Shown: one piece after another, positions 17,523 to 25,894 of the stretch | Layout: the number at the start of each line of letters is the position of its first letter | How positions within the stretch are numbered: position 1 is the first letter of the stretch | From: Salinimicrobium marinum | GTDB lineage: Bacteria; Bacteroidota; Bacteroidia; Flavobacteriales; Flavobacteriaceae | Direction: 5' to 3' | Assembly: GCF_014651535.1 (NCBI RefSeq) | Contig: NZ_BMXB01000014.1 | Location: 1-64,000 of the forward strand | DNA length: 64,000 nt | The notes under the pieces: model-generated | What the model was told of the DNA's origin: nothing | Database searches by the model: none | Seen by the model: only the letters and a program-made list of their open reading frames with translations | Translations under genes and position numbers: made by a program

Positions 17523-18631
17523 ACAGTTGCGAGCTTAGGTTTGGATTTATTGTTAATTATTTCCCGGTACAGGTCCATATATTCTGAAGCCATTTTTTCT
17601 GAAGAATACTCTTTCGCTTTATTTCTGGCCCTTTCTGAAAGTTCTTTTCTGGCAGCTTCGTTATTAATCAATTGAAGGATTCTTTCCTGCGCATCTGCCT
17701 CATTTTCAGGATCGAAAAAAGCAGCGGAATCTTCCCAAATCTCTTTCAAAGTATCCAGTTCACTCAAGATCAATGCACAGCCCGATTTTGCCGCTTCCAG
17801 AATTGCGAGTCCGAAGGGCTCATATTTTGTGGGACTAACAAAAATGCTGGCGCGCTGCATCCATTCTTCTACTTCGTGAGGTTCCAGTTTGCCAAGGAAT
17901 TTCACATTTTCAAATTCCGATTTTTCACCCGATCCGGGATTTATTCTCGTGCCTGCAATGTAAACCGGCCAAGGAAGGTTCTTTGCGATATGGGAAAGCA
18001 ATTTCAGGTTTTTTGCCTCATCCCAGATGCGGCCAATGCACAAAATGAATGGCTCCTTTTCTTTTTCTTCCGAAGCATCCATAGCTCGTCCATTATAGAT
18101 CACTTTTGCGGGTGAGGAAAAATCGTGCGTGTTTTTCGCTTTTCCCAAAATGGATTGTGTAGGGCTCACCACAATATCTGATGCTTCCAGCGATTCTTTG
18201 ACCACCTGAGTATATCTGTCCCAGTTCGTTGGAGCCGAAGTTCCTTTCACCGCCTGCCACCATGTTTGCACACAAGAGTGAAAAACGGTTAGAGTAGGGC
18301 AGGTCCAGTCTTCGCCAATATGGGCGTAATTGTTCATATGAACCACATCTGGATAGATCGTGTGGTAAATGGAATTGATCCATTTATTGGATTTCTCCAC
18401 GTCTTCCCAGGGATCTTCCATCCATTCCAGCTTAAAGTCGCTTTTGTACAGCGTGACATTTTTTATGGTTTCTACCTGCTGCTTTTGAGCTTCGGAAGGC
18501 CAGGCGCCCATGGCAGCCAGATGCACTTCTACATCATATTCCTGAAGTGCCTTGCACAATTCAAGGGAATAGACCCAAACCCCACCGACAGTGTCTGTGG
18601 TCATTAATATTTTCATTCCCTTACCTTCCAT
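17519..18631 (-). CDS. GT4 family glycosyltransferase
   Basis: This 370-residue GT-B enzyme begins MKILMTTDTVGGVWVYSLEL, with a glycogen-synthase-like acceptor loop. It carries the GT4 retaining-enzyme motif E-x7-E in EPFGLAILEAAKSG (about 281-294), and FILCIGRIWDEAKN at the start of the donor domain. The start at 18631 overlaps the oxidoreductase by 11 bp; an internal ATG at 18616 would remove five residues and is equally plausible. It is not closely similar to the three following glycosyltransferases. Confidence 0.8.
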   Translation of the reverse strand: MEGKGMKILMTTDTVGGVWVYSLELCKALQEYDVEVHLAAMGAWPSEAQKQQVETIKNVTLYKSDFKLEWMEDPWEDVEKSNKWINSIYHTIYPDVVHMNNYAHIGEDWTCPTLTVFHSCVQTWWQAVKGTSAPTNWDRYTQVVKESLEASDIVVSPTQSILGKAKNTHDFSSPAKVIYNGRAMDASEEKEKEPFILCIGRIWDEAKNLKLLSHIAKNLPWPVYIAGTRINPGSGEKSEFENVKFLGKLEPHEVEEWMQRASIFVSPTKYEPFGLAILEAAKSGCALILSELDTLKEIWEDSAAFFDPENEADAQERILQLINNEAARKELSERARNKAKEYSSEKMASEYMDLYREIINNKSKPKLATV

Positions 18632-19667
18632 ATATACGGTCTATAATTGTTGCTGTTTTAATAAATTCTTCAGCAGATTCGGCTTCGTAGCCTTGCCCTG
18701 CCAGTACTTTTTCGGCCCAGACGACCCCTGCGCGCCCGCTCCATTCATCGGGAGGGGTGACCAGAGTTTCTGTTTGTGTTCCGTTGTATTTTTCTGCGGT
18801 GAAATCGTAGAAAGAGCCGTTGACATTTTTAAATGCAGCCCCGCCTTTGTTTCCGTAGAATTTGGCCTCGATCACGGCATCTTTTCCGGCGGAAACGTGC
18901 CAGCTACATTCCAGATTTATCACCGTATCCTTTTCTGAAGTCATGGCTACACTGGCAAAATCTTCTACATGTTCTTCAAATGAAGTAAGTTTTTTTCCCT
19001 GGTGGAAAAGATGGCTCCGGACATCCGTTATTTCCGGAAAGTCAAGGCTCCACAACGCCAGATCTACCAAATGGATTCCCAGATCCATTACGCATCCTCC
19101 GCCAGATCTTTTGATGTCGTAAAACCATTCCTTATCGGGTCCATATGCATTATGAAAAACCAGGTCTACCGCATAAATATCGCCGATTTCGCCACTTTTG
19201 ATGAGATTATAGATAGCTTTAAAAGCTTCAGTATGACGGTAAGAAAGATCTACTGCAAGAAATTTGTTGCTTTCTTTTGAAGCGGCTACCACTTCTTTTG
19301 CTTCGGAAGCAGTCCTTCCCAAAGGCTTCTGACAAAAAACGGCTTTTCCGGATTTTAAAGCTTCAATGCTCTGTTGAGCATGCATAGCACTGGGGGTGGC
19401 AATGACAATTCCGTCAAGATTTCCATCCCGGTACATTTCTTCAGGAGACCCCGTTAAAACGGCTTTTTTGGCACTTTTTAATGCCTCGTCAGCATTTTTC
19501 TTTGCCGGTTCATAAATAGAGGCAGCGGTTGTTTTGGCATCTTTTAAAAGGACTTCCATCCTGTTTCGGCCGATCCATCCTACGCCGATAAATCCTAAAG
19601 AAAGGGGTTTTTGTAGTTCTTCTTTTGGTTGGGTTGCAATCATTGGTTGGTTAGTTGGTTGTGACAA
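18621..19667 (-). CDS. Gfo/Idh/MocA family sugar oxidoreductase
   Basis: This 348-residue NAD(P)-dependent dehydrogenase has a Rossmann domain with LGFIGVGWIGRNRM (about 24-37). The family E-K-P catalytic motif appears as CQKPLGR (Gln for Glu). The C-terminal domain carries GGGCVMDLGIHLVDLALW with the usual His. The family oxidises or reduces sugar hydroxyls, often at C3 of nucleotide sugars. The start at 19667 overlaps the previous gene by 17 bp; ATG at 19643 is an alternative. Together with the MDR dehydrogenase it may build a modified sugar. Confidence 0.85.
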   Translation of the reverse strand: MSQPTNQPMIATQPKEELQKPLSLGFIGVGWIGRNRMEVLLKDAKTTAASIYEPAKKNADEALKSAKKAVLTGSPEEMYRDGNLDGIVIATPSAMHAQQSIEALKSGKAVFCQKPLGRTASEAKEVVAASKESNKFLAVDLSYRHTEAFKAIYNLIKSGEIGDIYAVDLVFHNAYGPDKEWFYDIKRSGGGCVMDLGIHLVDLALWSLDFPEITDVRSHLFHQGKKLTSFEEHVEDFASVAMTSEKDTVINLECSWHVSAGKDAVIEAKFYGNKGGAAFKNVNGSFYDFTAEKYNGTQTETLVTPPDEWSGRAGVVWAEKVLAGQGYEAESAEEFIKTATIIDRIYGR

Positions 19668-20664
19668 TTGCTTTTATAAATCCGTCGGGCCGTTCGGTGA
19701 GGTGGCGATAGGCTTCTTCCATCTGGTCAAGGGAAAAAGTATGTGTGAAAAGCGGAAAAGGATTCATTCGTTCCTCCTTTACAGCAACAATGGCATCTTC
19801 GATTCCTTTGATGTACTTCTTAGAATCCCTTTCGTGGGCACTGATCATATCAATCCCACGCCAGTTAAGCATTTGAACGTTCAGGCTCCGCATCCCGTCC
19901 TGATGGAAGCCTGCAACGATAAGTTTTCCCCTTTCCCCGGTTAGTTCGATGGAAAGATTTAACGGCCATTCTTTTCCGGTGCATTCAATCACCCGTTCAC
20001 AGAAGTTTCCGTTCGTTAGTTCTTTTACTTTTTCGATGATCTGGTAATGATCATCCATTTTAATGGTTTCGTCGGCTCCGGCTTCCTTTGCTGTTTCCAA
20101 AGAGAAATCTCTTCTCGAAATAGCGATCACCTTGGCATCTTCAGATTTTGCGAGCTGAATCAACAGACTTCCTAAAAATCCGCTTCCCACAATGGCCACC
20201 GTTTGCCCTTTTTTTACGTCACTTCTTGAAAAGATGTTCATGGCGCATCCCAAAGGTTCCCCCGGAAATGGTTTTCCGTCCAGAAACTCCGGAAGTTTTA
20301 CCACGTTATCTTCTTTTGCAATGTCATGAGTGGCATAAGCGTTATAGGTAAGGGCCGTTACCCTGTCTCCCTCTTTTAGATTTGTCACGCCTTCGCCAAC
20401 AGCATCAATGACTCCCCAACCTTCGTGTCCGGGATTTCCCTGTTCTACGGGATATTCGAACCAGTCGCGTCCTTCCCATAGCGGAATGTTTGAAGCACAA
20501 ACCCCCGAACCTTCCAGCTTTATTCGTACCTCGCCGTCTTTAGGTTGAGGTTTTTCGGATTCTTTAATGCTTACCTTTCCGGGTGCGTCTAGTACTGCGG
20601 ATTTTTGTAAGGTATTTTCCTCCGGTATTACCGGCATTTCCTGTAATGTTCTCGCTGATCTCAT
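19651..20664 (-). CDS. MDR family zinc-type dehydrogenase
   Basis: This 337-residue medium-chain dehydrogenase has an N-terminal GroES-like domain with the catalytic-zinc ligands visible (GVCASN Cys, about 55; GHEGWG His-Glu, about 79-80). The Rossmann motif VAIVGSGFLGSLLIQLA lies near 177-193. The four-cysteine structural zinc lobe of classical alcohol dehydrogenases is missing, as in sorbitol/BchC-like branches. It overlaps the fusion gene by 4 bp. A sugar alcohol or nucleotide-sugar substrate is inferred from context. Confidence 0.8.
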   Translation of the reverse strand: MRSARTLQEMPVIPEENTLQKSAVLDAPGKVSIKESEKPQPKDGEVRIKLEGSGVCASNIPLWEGRDWFEYPVEQGNPGHEGWGVIDAVGEGVTNLKEGDRVTALTYNAYATHDIAKEDNVVKLPEFLDGKPFPGEPLGCAMNIFSRSDVKKGQTVAIVGSGFLGSLLIQLAKSEDAKVIAISRRDFSLETAKEAGADETIKMDDHYQIIEKVKELTNGNFCERVIECTGKEWPLNLSIELTGERGKLIVAGFHQDGMRSLNVQMLNWRGIDMISAHERDSKKYIKGIEDAIVAVKEERMNPFPLFTHTFSLDQMEEAYRHLTERPDGFIKAIVTTN

Positions 20665-22688
20665 ATAGCGATTGCTTTTGAAGATTTTAATTGTTCGGGT
20701 AAATCTATATTTCGTGTTTCACAAAGCCATTTCACAAGGGCTTCGACACCTTGTTCTACATTGTACTTTGGTGCCCAGCCTGTGGCTTCTTTGAATTTAT
20801 TTGTGTTGGAGACGTAGTAAAACTGGTCTCCGGTACGCCATTCATCAAAAGAAATATCCATTTCTTTTCCGGCTTTTTCCTTGATGATATCGAGGATCTC
20901 CAGCAAACTTACAGTGTTTTCCGGTCCGCCGCCAATGTTGAAAGCCTGTCCGGCAAGATTGTCAATGTTTTTATGAGCCAGCAGGAACGCGTCAATTAGA
21001 TCGTCTACAAAAAGGATGTCCCGTACCTGTTTTCCATTTCCGTAGATAGAAATAGGCTGGTCTTCAAGCGCACTAATTAAAAAGTGAGCGACCCAGCCTT
21101 GATCTTCAGTTCCGAATTGATGAGGTCCGTAGATACAGCTCATTCTGAAAACCGCACTTTTGAGTCCATAGGTTCTGGAATAATCCAGGATATATTGATC
21201 TGCCGCTCCTTTTGAACAGCCATACGGACTGTGGAAATCCAGCGGAATTTTTTCGTTGATTCCGTACTTCTTTATTTTTTCATCTGAAGGATAGTAACGG
21301 GTGGTATTTTCTTCCATTTTCACATCCTGAAGGTTTCCGTAGACCTTGTTTGTGGATGTGAACAGTAATGGTGGCTGATGTTCAGATTTTCTAATGGCTT
21401 CCAGCAACTGAAAAGTTCCGTTTAAATTCACCTGGAAATCGTGCATTGGGTTGGTTACCGAAGATGTTACCGCTACCTGGGCACAAAAATGGAAAACTTC
21501 CGAAGCATTATTTACACATTGTTGCAGGATAAGATGTTCATTAATATCAGCAATCTGGATAATTAGTTTATTTCCATATTTCTTCTGAAGCCATTGCAGG
21601 TTCTGTTCCACACCATCTCTGAAAAGGCTGTCGTAGATCATCACTTTTCTACCTTCCCCAAGCAATCTTGAGGCGAGGTTTGTTCCAATAAATCCGGCGC
21701 CTCCAGTAATTAAAGTGTATTTTTCTTTAGAAGTAATTTTGTACTGCTTGGAGATAAAATTGTGTTGCTGAATGTTTTCTATTCCTTCTCTTTCGAGTAG
21801 CTTATAAAGCAGTTTTTTTGTTCCGTCCACTTTTTTAAGTCCGAAGTGGTATTCCCTTTCATCGAGGTGAAAACCGCCAACGGTAGCTTTGGAAGCATCA
21901 AGATCCTTGAGGCTGTACCAGTAAACCCGATCAGCATCTGAATTCAGTACTTTCTTGAATTCTTCGTATTGCTTTACTTCGTCGTTTTGCCAGGTGGAGA
22001 ATCCGACTTCAGAAACCCAGATTTCTTTTTCAAGCCCGAACCGGGAAAGAATTTCCTTCACCGCATTGATGTTGACTTCCCAACCTTTCCACTGCTGATC
22101 AAAAACGTGCGGAAACCCGTGGATTCCCACTGCATCTATATTTTCAAGAACCCCTTGTTCTATCATCATTTGCAGCCAGTTTGGGTCAATGGGGCTCATC
22201 CCGCCCAGAAGGGTTTTCTTGCCTTTTTGTTTCGCCCAGTAAGCCGCCATTGTGATCATTTTCGAAAACTTCTCCCAGGAATAATCCAGCGTGAAATCAT
22301 ATTCTACTTTGTTGTTAGGCTCATTCCAAAGCTCTACCCATTCAAAATATTGTCCATATTTATTGATCATTACATCTATAAAATCTGCATAAGATTTCAG
22401 GTCTTTTGGAGGAGCGGAAGTCTTCGCCATTTCCCCAATGGAAGGTGGCGTGTACAAAAAGCACGGGAGTATCTCTACGTGTTTATCCAGTTCAGTAAAA
22501 AGCCAGTCGTACCATTCCTCAGTACCTTCCACATACCAGTCGGCCCAGGAAATTCCTGTGCGAAGGTGAGTTATTCCCAGTTTCTTGAAATCTGAAATAG
22601 CAGTTTTCACCTCGTCATATTCTCCGGGTCTAAACCATTCCAGAATCCCTATGGTGGGTGCGTGTGTATTGTTTTTTGATATACTCAT
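20661..22688 (-). CDS. Fusion: GH-A clan glycosidase domain plus CDP-tyvelose/paratose epimerase-like SDR
   Basis: This 675-residue protein has two enzyme domains. Residues 1-310 form a TIM-barrel of clan GH-A (GH39-like): WVELWNEPNN (about 141-150) carries the acid/base Glu and EIWVSEVGFSTW (about 243-254) the nucleophile Glu. Residues about 328-660 form an extended SDR: LITGGAGFIGTNLA NAD site, TSTNKVYG, HSPYGCSKGAADQYILDY with the Tyr-x3-Lys pair, and FGTEDQGWVAHF, a hallmark of CDP-paratose/tyvelose 2-epimerases. There is no signal peptide, so the glycosidase domain acts in the cytoplasm. Both catalytic sets look intact. Confidence 0.82.
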   Translation of the reverse strand: MSISKNNTHAPTIGILEWFRPGEYDEVKTAISDFKKLGITHLRTGISWADWYVEGTEEWYDWLFTELDKHVEILPCFLYTPPSIGEMAKTSAPPKDLKSYADFIDVMINKYGQYFEWVELWNEPNNKVEYDFTLDYSWEKFSKMITMAAYWAKQKGKKTLLGGMSPIDPNWLQMMIEQGVLENIDAVGIHGFPHVFDQQWKGWEVNINAVKEILSRFGLEKEIWVSEVGFSTWQNDEVKQYEEFKKVLNSDADRVYWYSLKDLDASKATVGGFHLDEREYHFGLKKVDGTKKLLYKLLEREGIENIQQHNFISKQYKITSKEKYTLITGGAGFIGTNLASRLLGEGRKVMIYDSLFRDGVEQNLQWLQKKYGNKLIIQIADINEHLILQQCVNNASEVFHFCAQVAVTSSVTNPMHDFQVNLNGTFQLLEAIRKSEHQPPLLFTSTNKVYGNLQDVKMEENTTRYYPSDEKIKKYGINEKIPLDFHSPYGCSKGAADQYILDYSRTYGLKSAVFRMSCIYGPHQFGTEDQGWVAHFLISALEDQPISIYGNGKQVRDILFVDDLIDAFLLAHKNIDNLAGQAFNIGGGPENTVSLLEILDIIKEKAGKEMDISFDEWRTGDQFYYVSNTNKFKEATGWAPKYNVEQGVEALVKWLCETRNIDLPEQLKSSKAIAI

Positions 22689-22698
22689 GCTTCTTGGT

Positions 22699-23817
22699 TT
22701 AAATGGTTAATCCTCTGGAAGAAAGTTCGTTGCTGGCTTTATTCACATTATCTGTCGCGATCTGGGTTTTAAGCCACTCTGCCAGTTCGAATAAACCATC
22801 TTCAAATTCTACTTCGGGTTCGAAACCCAAAATCTTTTTCATTTTAGTGTTATCTGCAAAACAATGACGTACATCGCCAACACGATACTTCCCCGTAATC
22901 TCTGCAGAAATTTCTTCCTTGCCCATCACTTTAGCCAGTTTATTGGCAATAAACTCAATGCTGTACTGGTTTCCGCTTCCCACGTTCAATACTTGCCCAT
23001 CAGCTTCAGGCACTTCCATTGCCAATCGTAAGGCACGGGCTACATCTTTTACATGAATGAAATCCCGAATTTGTTTTCCGTCTTCAAAAATCAGGGGTGC
23101 ACTGTTGTTGAGCAGCCTTGAAGCAAAAATGGCAAGCACTCCGGTATAGGGATTCGAAAGCGCCTGCCTTGTGCCATATACGTTAAAAAACCGCAAGGCA
23201 GTAGTTGGAATTTGGTAAGCTTTTCCGGTGATAAGACTTAATCGTTCCTGATCGTATTTTGAAAGAGCATATATAGAGGAAAGATTTGGTTTCTTTTCCT
23301 CGGGCGTGGGAACTGGTTTTAAAACGTTGCTGTTTTCATCATACATTTCCCAATTTCCCTGCTTGAGATCAGAAAGATTTCTCTCGCATTCCATTCTTTT
23401 TTTTCCGTGGGAATCTTCATAAAGGCCTTCTCCGTAGATGCTCATGCTGGAGGCTACCACAAGTTTTTCGACAGGATTATCCATTAGGGCTTCCATGAGA
23501 ACCGCAGTTCCTACATTATTGACATCTGTATAATCCTTGATCTGGTACATACTTTGTCCAACGCCTACCATTGCTGCAAGATGAAAAACCGCATCTACAC
23601 CTTCCAGAGCTTTTCTTACTGCATTTTTATCCCGTACATCACCGATTTGAAGCTCCACCTGCGGATTCAAATAATCAGGTCTTTCGGTTGCGTCTCCGTG
23701 AACCTGCTCAGATAAGTTATCCAGAGCACGAACACTGTAACCTTTATTGAGCAGTTCGTCAGCAAGGTGGGATCCTATAAATCCTGCGCCTCCGGTTATT
23801 AGTACTTTTTTTCCCAT
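22699..23817 (-). CDS. NAD-dependent sugar epimerase/dehydratase
   Basis: This 372-residue extended SDR has VLITGGAGFIGSHLADELL (about 5-23), the SSMSIYGEG serine region, and YALSKYDQERL with the catalytic Tyr-x3-Lys. RFFNVYGTRQALSNPYTGV follows the pattern of nucleotide-sugar 4-epimerases. A roughly 50-residue insert around 145-190 is Asn/Glu-rich. It is probably a UDP- or dTDP-sugar 4-epimerase; the sugar is uncertain. It lies 10 bp upstream of the fusion gene. Confidence 0.85.
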   Translation of the reverse strand: MGKKVLITGGAGFIGSHLADELLNKGYSVRALDNLSEQVHGDATERPDYLNPQVELQIGDVRDKNAVRKALEGVDAVFHLAAMVGVGQSMYQIKDYTDVNNVGTAVLMEALMDNPVEKLVVASSMSIYGEGLYEDSHGKKRMECERNLSDLKQGNWEMYDENSNVLKPVPTPEEKKPNLSSIYALSKYDQERLSLITGKAYQIPTTALRFFNVYGTRQALSNPYTGVLAIFASRLLNNSAPLIFEDGKQIRDFIHVKDVARALRLAMEVPEADGQVLNVGSGNQYSIEFIANKLAKVMGKEEISAEITGKYRVGDVRHCFADNTKMKKILGFEPEVEFEDGLFELAEWLKTQIATDNVNKASNELSSRGLTI

Positions 23818-23839
23818 TTAAAAGTTAGTTTTTGGTTGG

Positions 23840-24544
23840 TTAGAAATTTTGTAAAGTTGGTCTTGTTATAATTTTATTGATGCTGGTGCCCGATTTTTTA
23901 TTGAGGGCATACCACACATCTTCTGCTATTTCTTTGGGTGAAATAGAACCCATTCCCATTTCGTCTATATTACTATCACCCGACATTTCATTTTTAAAAA
24001 AACTAGTGTCGACTACCCCGGGACTCACCACTGTAACATTTACGTGTGGTATGGTCTCCAGCCTTAGCGTTTCGGCCACTACTTCGAGCGCTGATTTTGA
24101 AGCACTGTAAATTCCGCCGTAAGGATGAGGTTGATTTGCCGAAACCGAAGAAATGAATACCACATTTCCCTTCTTCATTTCAAGCATATCAGGAACAAAA
24201 GAACGAACAGCCCGCAAAGGCCCCATTAAATTGGTATGCAAGATTTGTTGCCATTTTTCAGGATCTCCTTCCGTTAGCTTTTCCCTTATGCCTTGTCCGG
24301 CATTTAAGATGAGAATAGTTGGTTTCCCCAGGTTGTCCAGAACCCATGTATAAAGCTCATCTATTTCGGCTCCCTTGCTTACATCACATTTTTTGAAAAG
24401 AATTCCCTGTTTGTTTTCACCTTCAGTAATATCGGCTACCACTACTGTTATGCCTTCTTCGTGCAGTTTTTCGGCAATGGCTTTTCCTATGCCACTACTG
24501 CCACCTGTCACCACTGCTATTTTAGGAGAATTCTGTTTCTTCAT
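23840..24544 (-). CDS. Short-chain dehydrogenase/reductase, first gene of the sugar operon
   Basis: This 234-residue classical SDR has VVTGGSSGIGKAIAEKL (about 12-28), ILNAGQG, FISSVSA, and YSASKSALE with the catalytic Tyr-x3-Lys. PGVVDTSFF follows. It is followed after 22 bp by the epimerase gene. The start ATG at 24544 gives the expected short N-terminus. Substrate unknown; a keto-sugar is likely from the neighbours. Confidence 0.88.
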   Translation of the reverse strand: MKKQNSPKIAVVTGGSSGIGKAIAEKLHEEGITVVVADITEGENKQGILFKKCDVSKGAEIDELYTWVLDNLGKPTILILNAGQGIREKLTEGDPEKWQQILHTNLMGPLRAVRSFVPDMLEMKKGNVVFISSVSANQPHPYGGIYSASKSALEVVAETLRLETIPHVNVTVVSPGVVDTSFFKNEMSGDSNIDEMGMGSISPKEIAEDVWYALNKKSGTSINKIITRPTLQNF

Positions 24545-24671
24545 TCACATTTTTAGTCATCAAATAGTTCCGGAAAATAACAGCCAGATCCTCTCTGTAA
24601 ATTCGATAAAACCTTGAAAAAGATTTCCGGAGTATAAATAAAAACAGCTCATCTTGAAGAGCCGCCTGATT

Positions 24672-24679
24672 CAAAGGTA
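24672..24679 (-). promoter_or_regulatory. -7 box of the sugar operon promoter
   Basis: On the - strand TACCTTTG matches TAnnTTTG exactly, about 130 nt upstream of the SDR ATG. No good -33 element at the right distance is visible. The 24545-24847 gap otherwise holds no gene; a short GGCTC/GAGCT stem with a T5 run sits in the predicted leader at about 24645-24665. Confidence 0.45.
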
Positions 24680-24847
24680 CAAGAGGCTGCTGTGAAATTG
24701 TATTAAAACAAACTTAAAAGTATCTTAAACACCCTGATTTTACACGTGTTGCGATAAAACTGGAAGCTTTTTTGATGGTGTTTTTAGGCATCAATTTTAT
24801 TCCAAACTCTTTATATATCAGGGGTTGAAGAAGCTGCTAAATTTTGC

Positions 24848-24880
24848 ACAAAAAAAAAGCAGGAGCTTTAACTCCTGCTT
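24848..24880 (-). terminator. Terminator of the 24909-25397 gene
   Basis: AGCAGGAG (24858-24865) pairs with CTCCTGCT (24872-24879) around CTTTAA. On the - strand the stem is followed by eight or more T residues. Confidence 0.85.
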
Positions 24881-24908
24881 ATCTAGAAAACTGAAAATTT
24901 TATGGTTT

Positions 24909-25397
24909 TTAATTCTTTAGAGTATTTTGGATCAAAGAATACCATTTTTGAGCTGAATTTAATCTGGCCTCTTTTTGTAATACGGAATGAAAATCTTCTC
25001 CATAGAAAATGATCTTATTTTCTGCGGAAGCTTTCTCATTTGACTTAAGATCGAGAGAAATTTCTGAAATATCATCTATAGATTTCTGAGCGGAACCATC
25101 ATTAGAATATTTATTTTTAATTTCCGCAGAATTTATCGTGTTGAGATCAATGTATAGGGTCCTGGGTGACTTTCCGGTAGTAAGAACGAAAAGCTTTTTT
25201 GTCATTTCGTCCAGCCCTAGAGAAAGATTGGAGAAAAATTCAGTTTGGGTAAATTCCAGGTTGTGCTGTTTCGAAAGTTGCACAAATTGTTTTTTTTGTG
25301 ATTTATTTTTAGAGGCTTCTTTTATTAGCACGTATGCTACGGGGGCAATAAACAGTAGTAAAAAGCCCATACCTATTAAGGTGGATGCTGTATCCAT
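24909..25397 (-). CDS. Membrane-anchored protein of unknown function
   Basis: This 162-residue protein has one N-terminal membrane helix (about 8-27), a basic linker (KEASKNKSQKKQ) and a cytoplasmic domain with alternating hydrophobic strands (KLFVLTT, TLYIDL, NKIIFYG). It resembles small flavobacterial proteins with a PH-like cytosolic domain, but I do not recognise a named family. It is monocistronic with its own terminator. Confidence 0.6.
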   Translation of the reverse strand: MDTASTLIGMGFLLLFIAPVAYVLIKEASKNKSQKKQFVQLSKQHNLEFTQTEFFSNLSLGLDEMTKKLFVLTTGKSPRTLYIDLNTINSAEIKNKYSNDGSAQKSIDDISEISLDLKSNEKASAENKIIFYGEDFHSVLQKEARLNSAQKWYSLIQNTLKN

Positions 25398-25491
25398 TTT
25401 TATTTGATTTAATTGTGAAACGTAAAATGATCTTTCAGTCTAATGCTGAAAAAGTAGATTTTTAACTGGCGTTATTACGGTAGAAAAATTT

Positions 25492-25854
25492 TCACAAAAA
25501 GAAATGGAAAGGAAATAATTGAATCCTGATTTCTGCACGCAGATCTCTGTTTAAGGGAAGTGCAGAGCTTTTCGGCTCATATATTTCTTCGGAAGGAGCA
25601 GAAATTGCAGGAATTATGGAATTTCCGGAGGAAAACTGCTCTTCAGAATACTCGGGAAGTGAAGTTTTGGTAAGTAACTCTTCAGCAGCCCAAAAAGGTG
25701 TGTCCCCGGAAGGCTGAAGATTTTCAATAGAAGAAGTATCTTCTTCAGAAGAAATAAATAATGGCTTTTCCTCTGCTAAACCCCCTGAAATATTGAGTAT
25801 TCCCAGAAGGATGGCAAAGCAAAAGCCAATATAATTAAGTTTCTTTTTCACCAC
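25492..25854 (-). CDS. Small secreted protein of unknown function
   Basis: This 120-residue protein has an N-terminal signal or anchor sequence (KLNYIGFCFAILLGILN, about 5-21). An acidic, Ser/Pro-rich low-complexity body follows, and it ends in IQLFPFHFFL. The composition suggests a disordered export product. There is no known family and the gene call itself is only moderately safe, though the signal-like start supports it. Confidence 0.45.
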   Translation of the reverse strand: MVKKKLNYIGFCFAILLGILNISGGLAEEKPLFISSEEDTSSIENLQPSGDTPFWAAEELLTKTSLPEYSEEQFSSGNSIIPAISAPSEEIYEPKSSALPLNRDLRAEIRIQLFPFHFFL

Positions 25855-25894
25855 GCAAAATTAGTGATAAAAAAGCATTCAGAGGTCAAATATT

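Noticed and set aside
13391-24544. Standard O-antigen or capsule locus
   Set aside because: There is no flippase, polymerase, ABC exporter or initiating lipid-phosphate transferase in or beside it.
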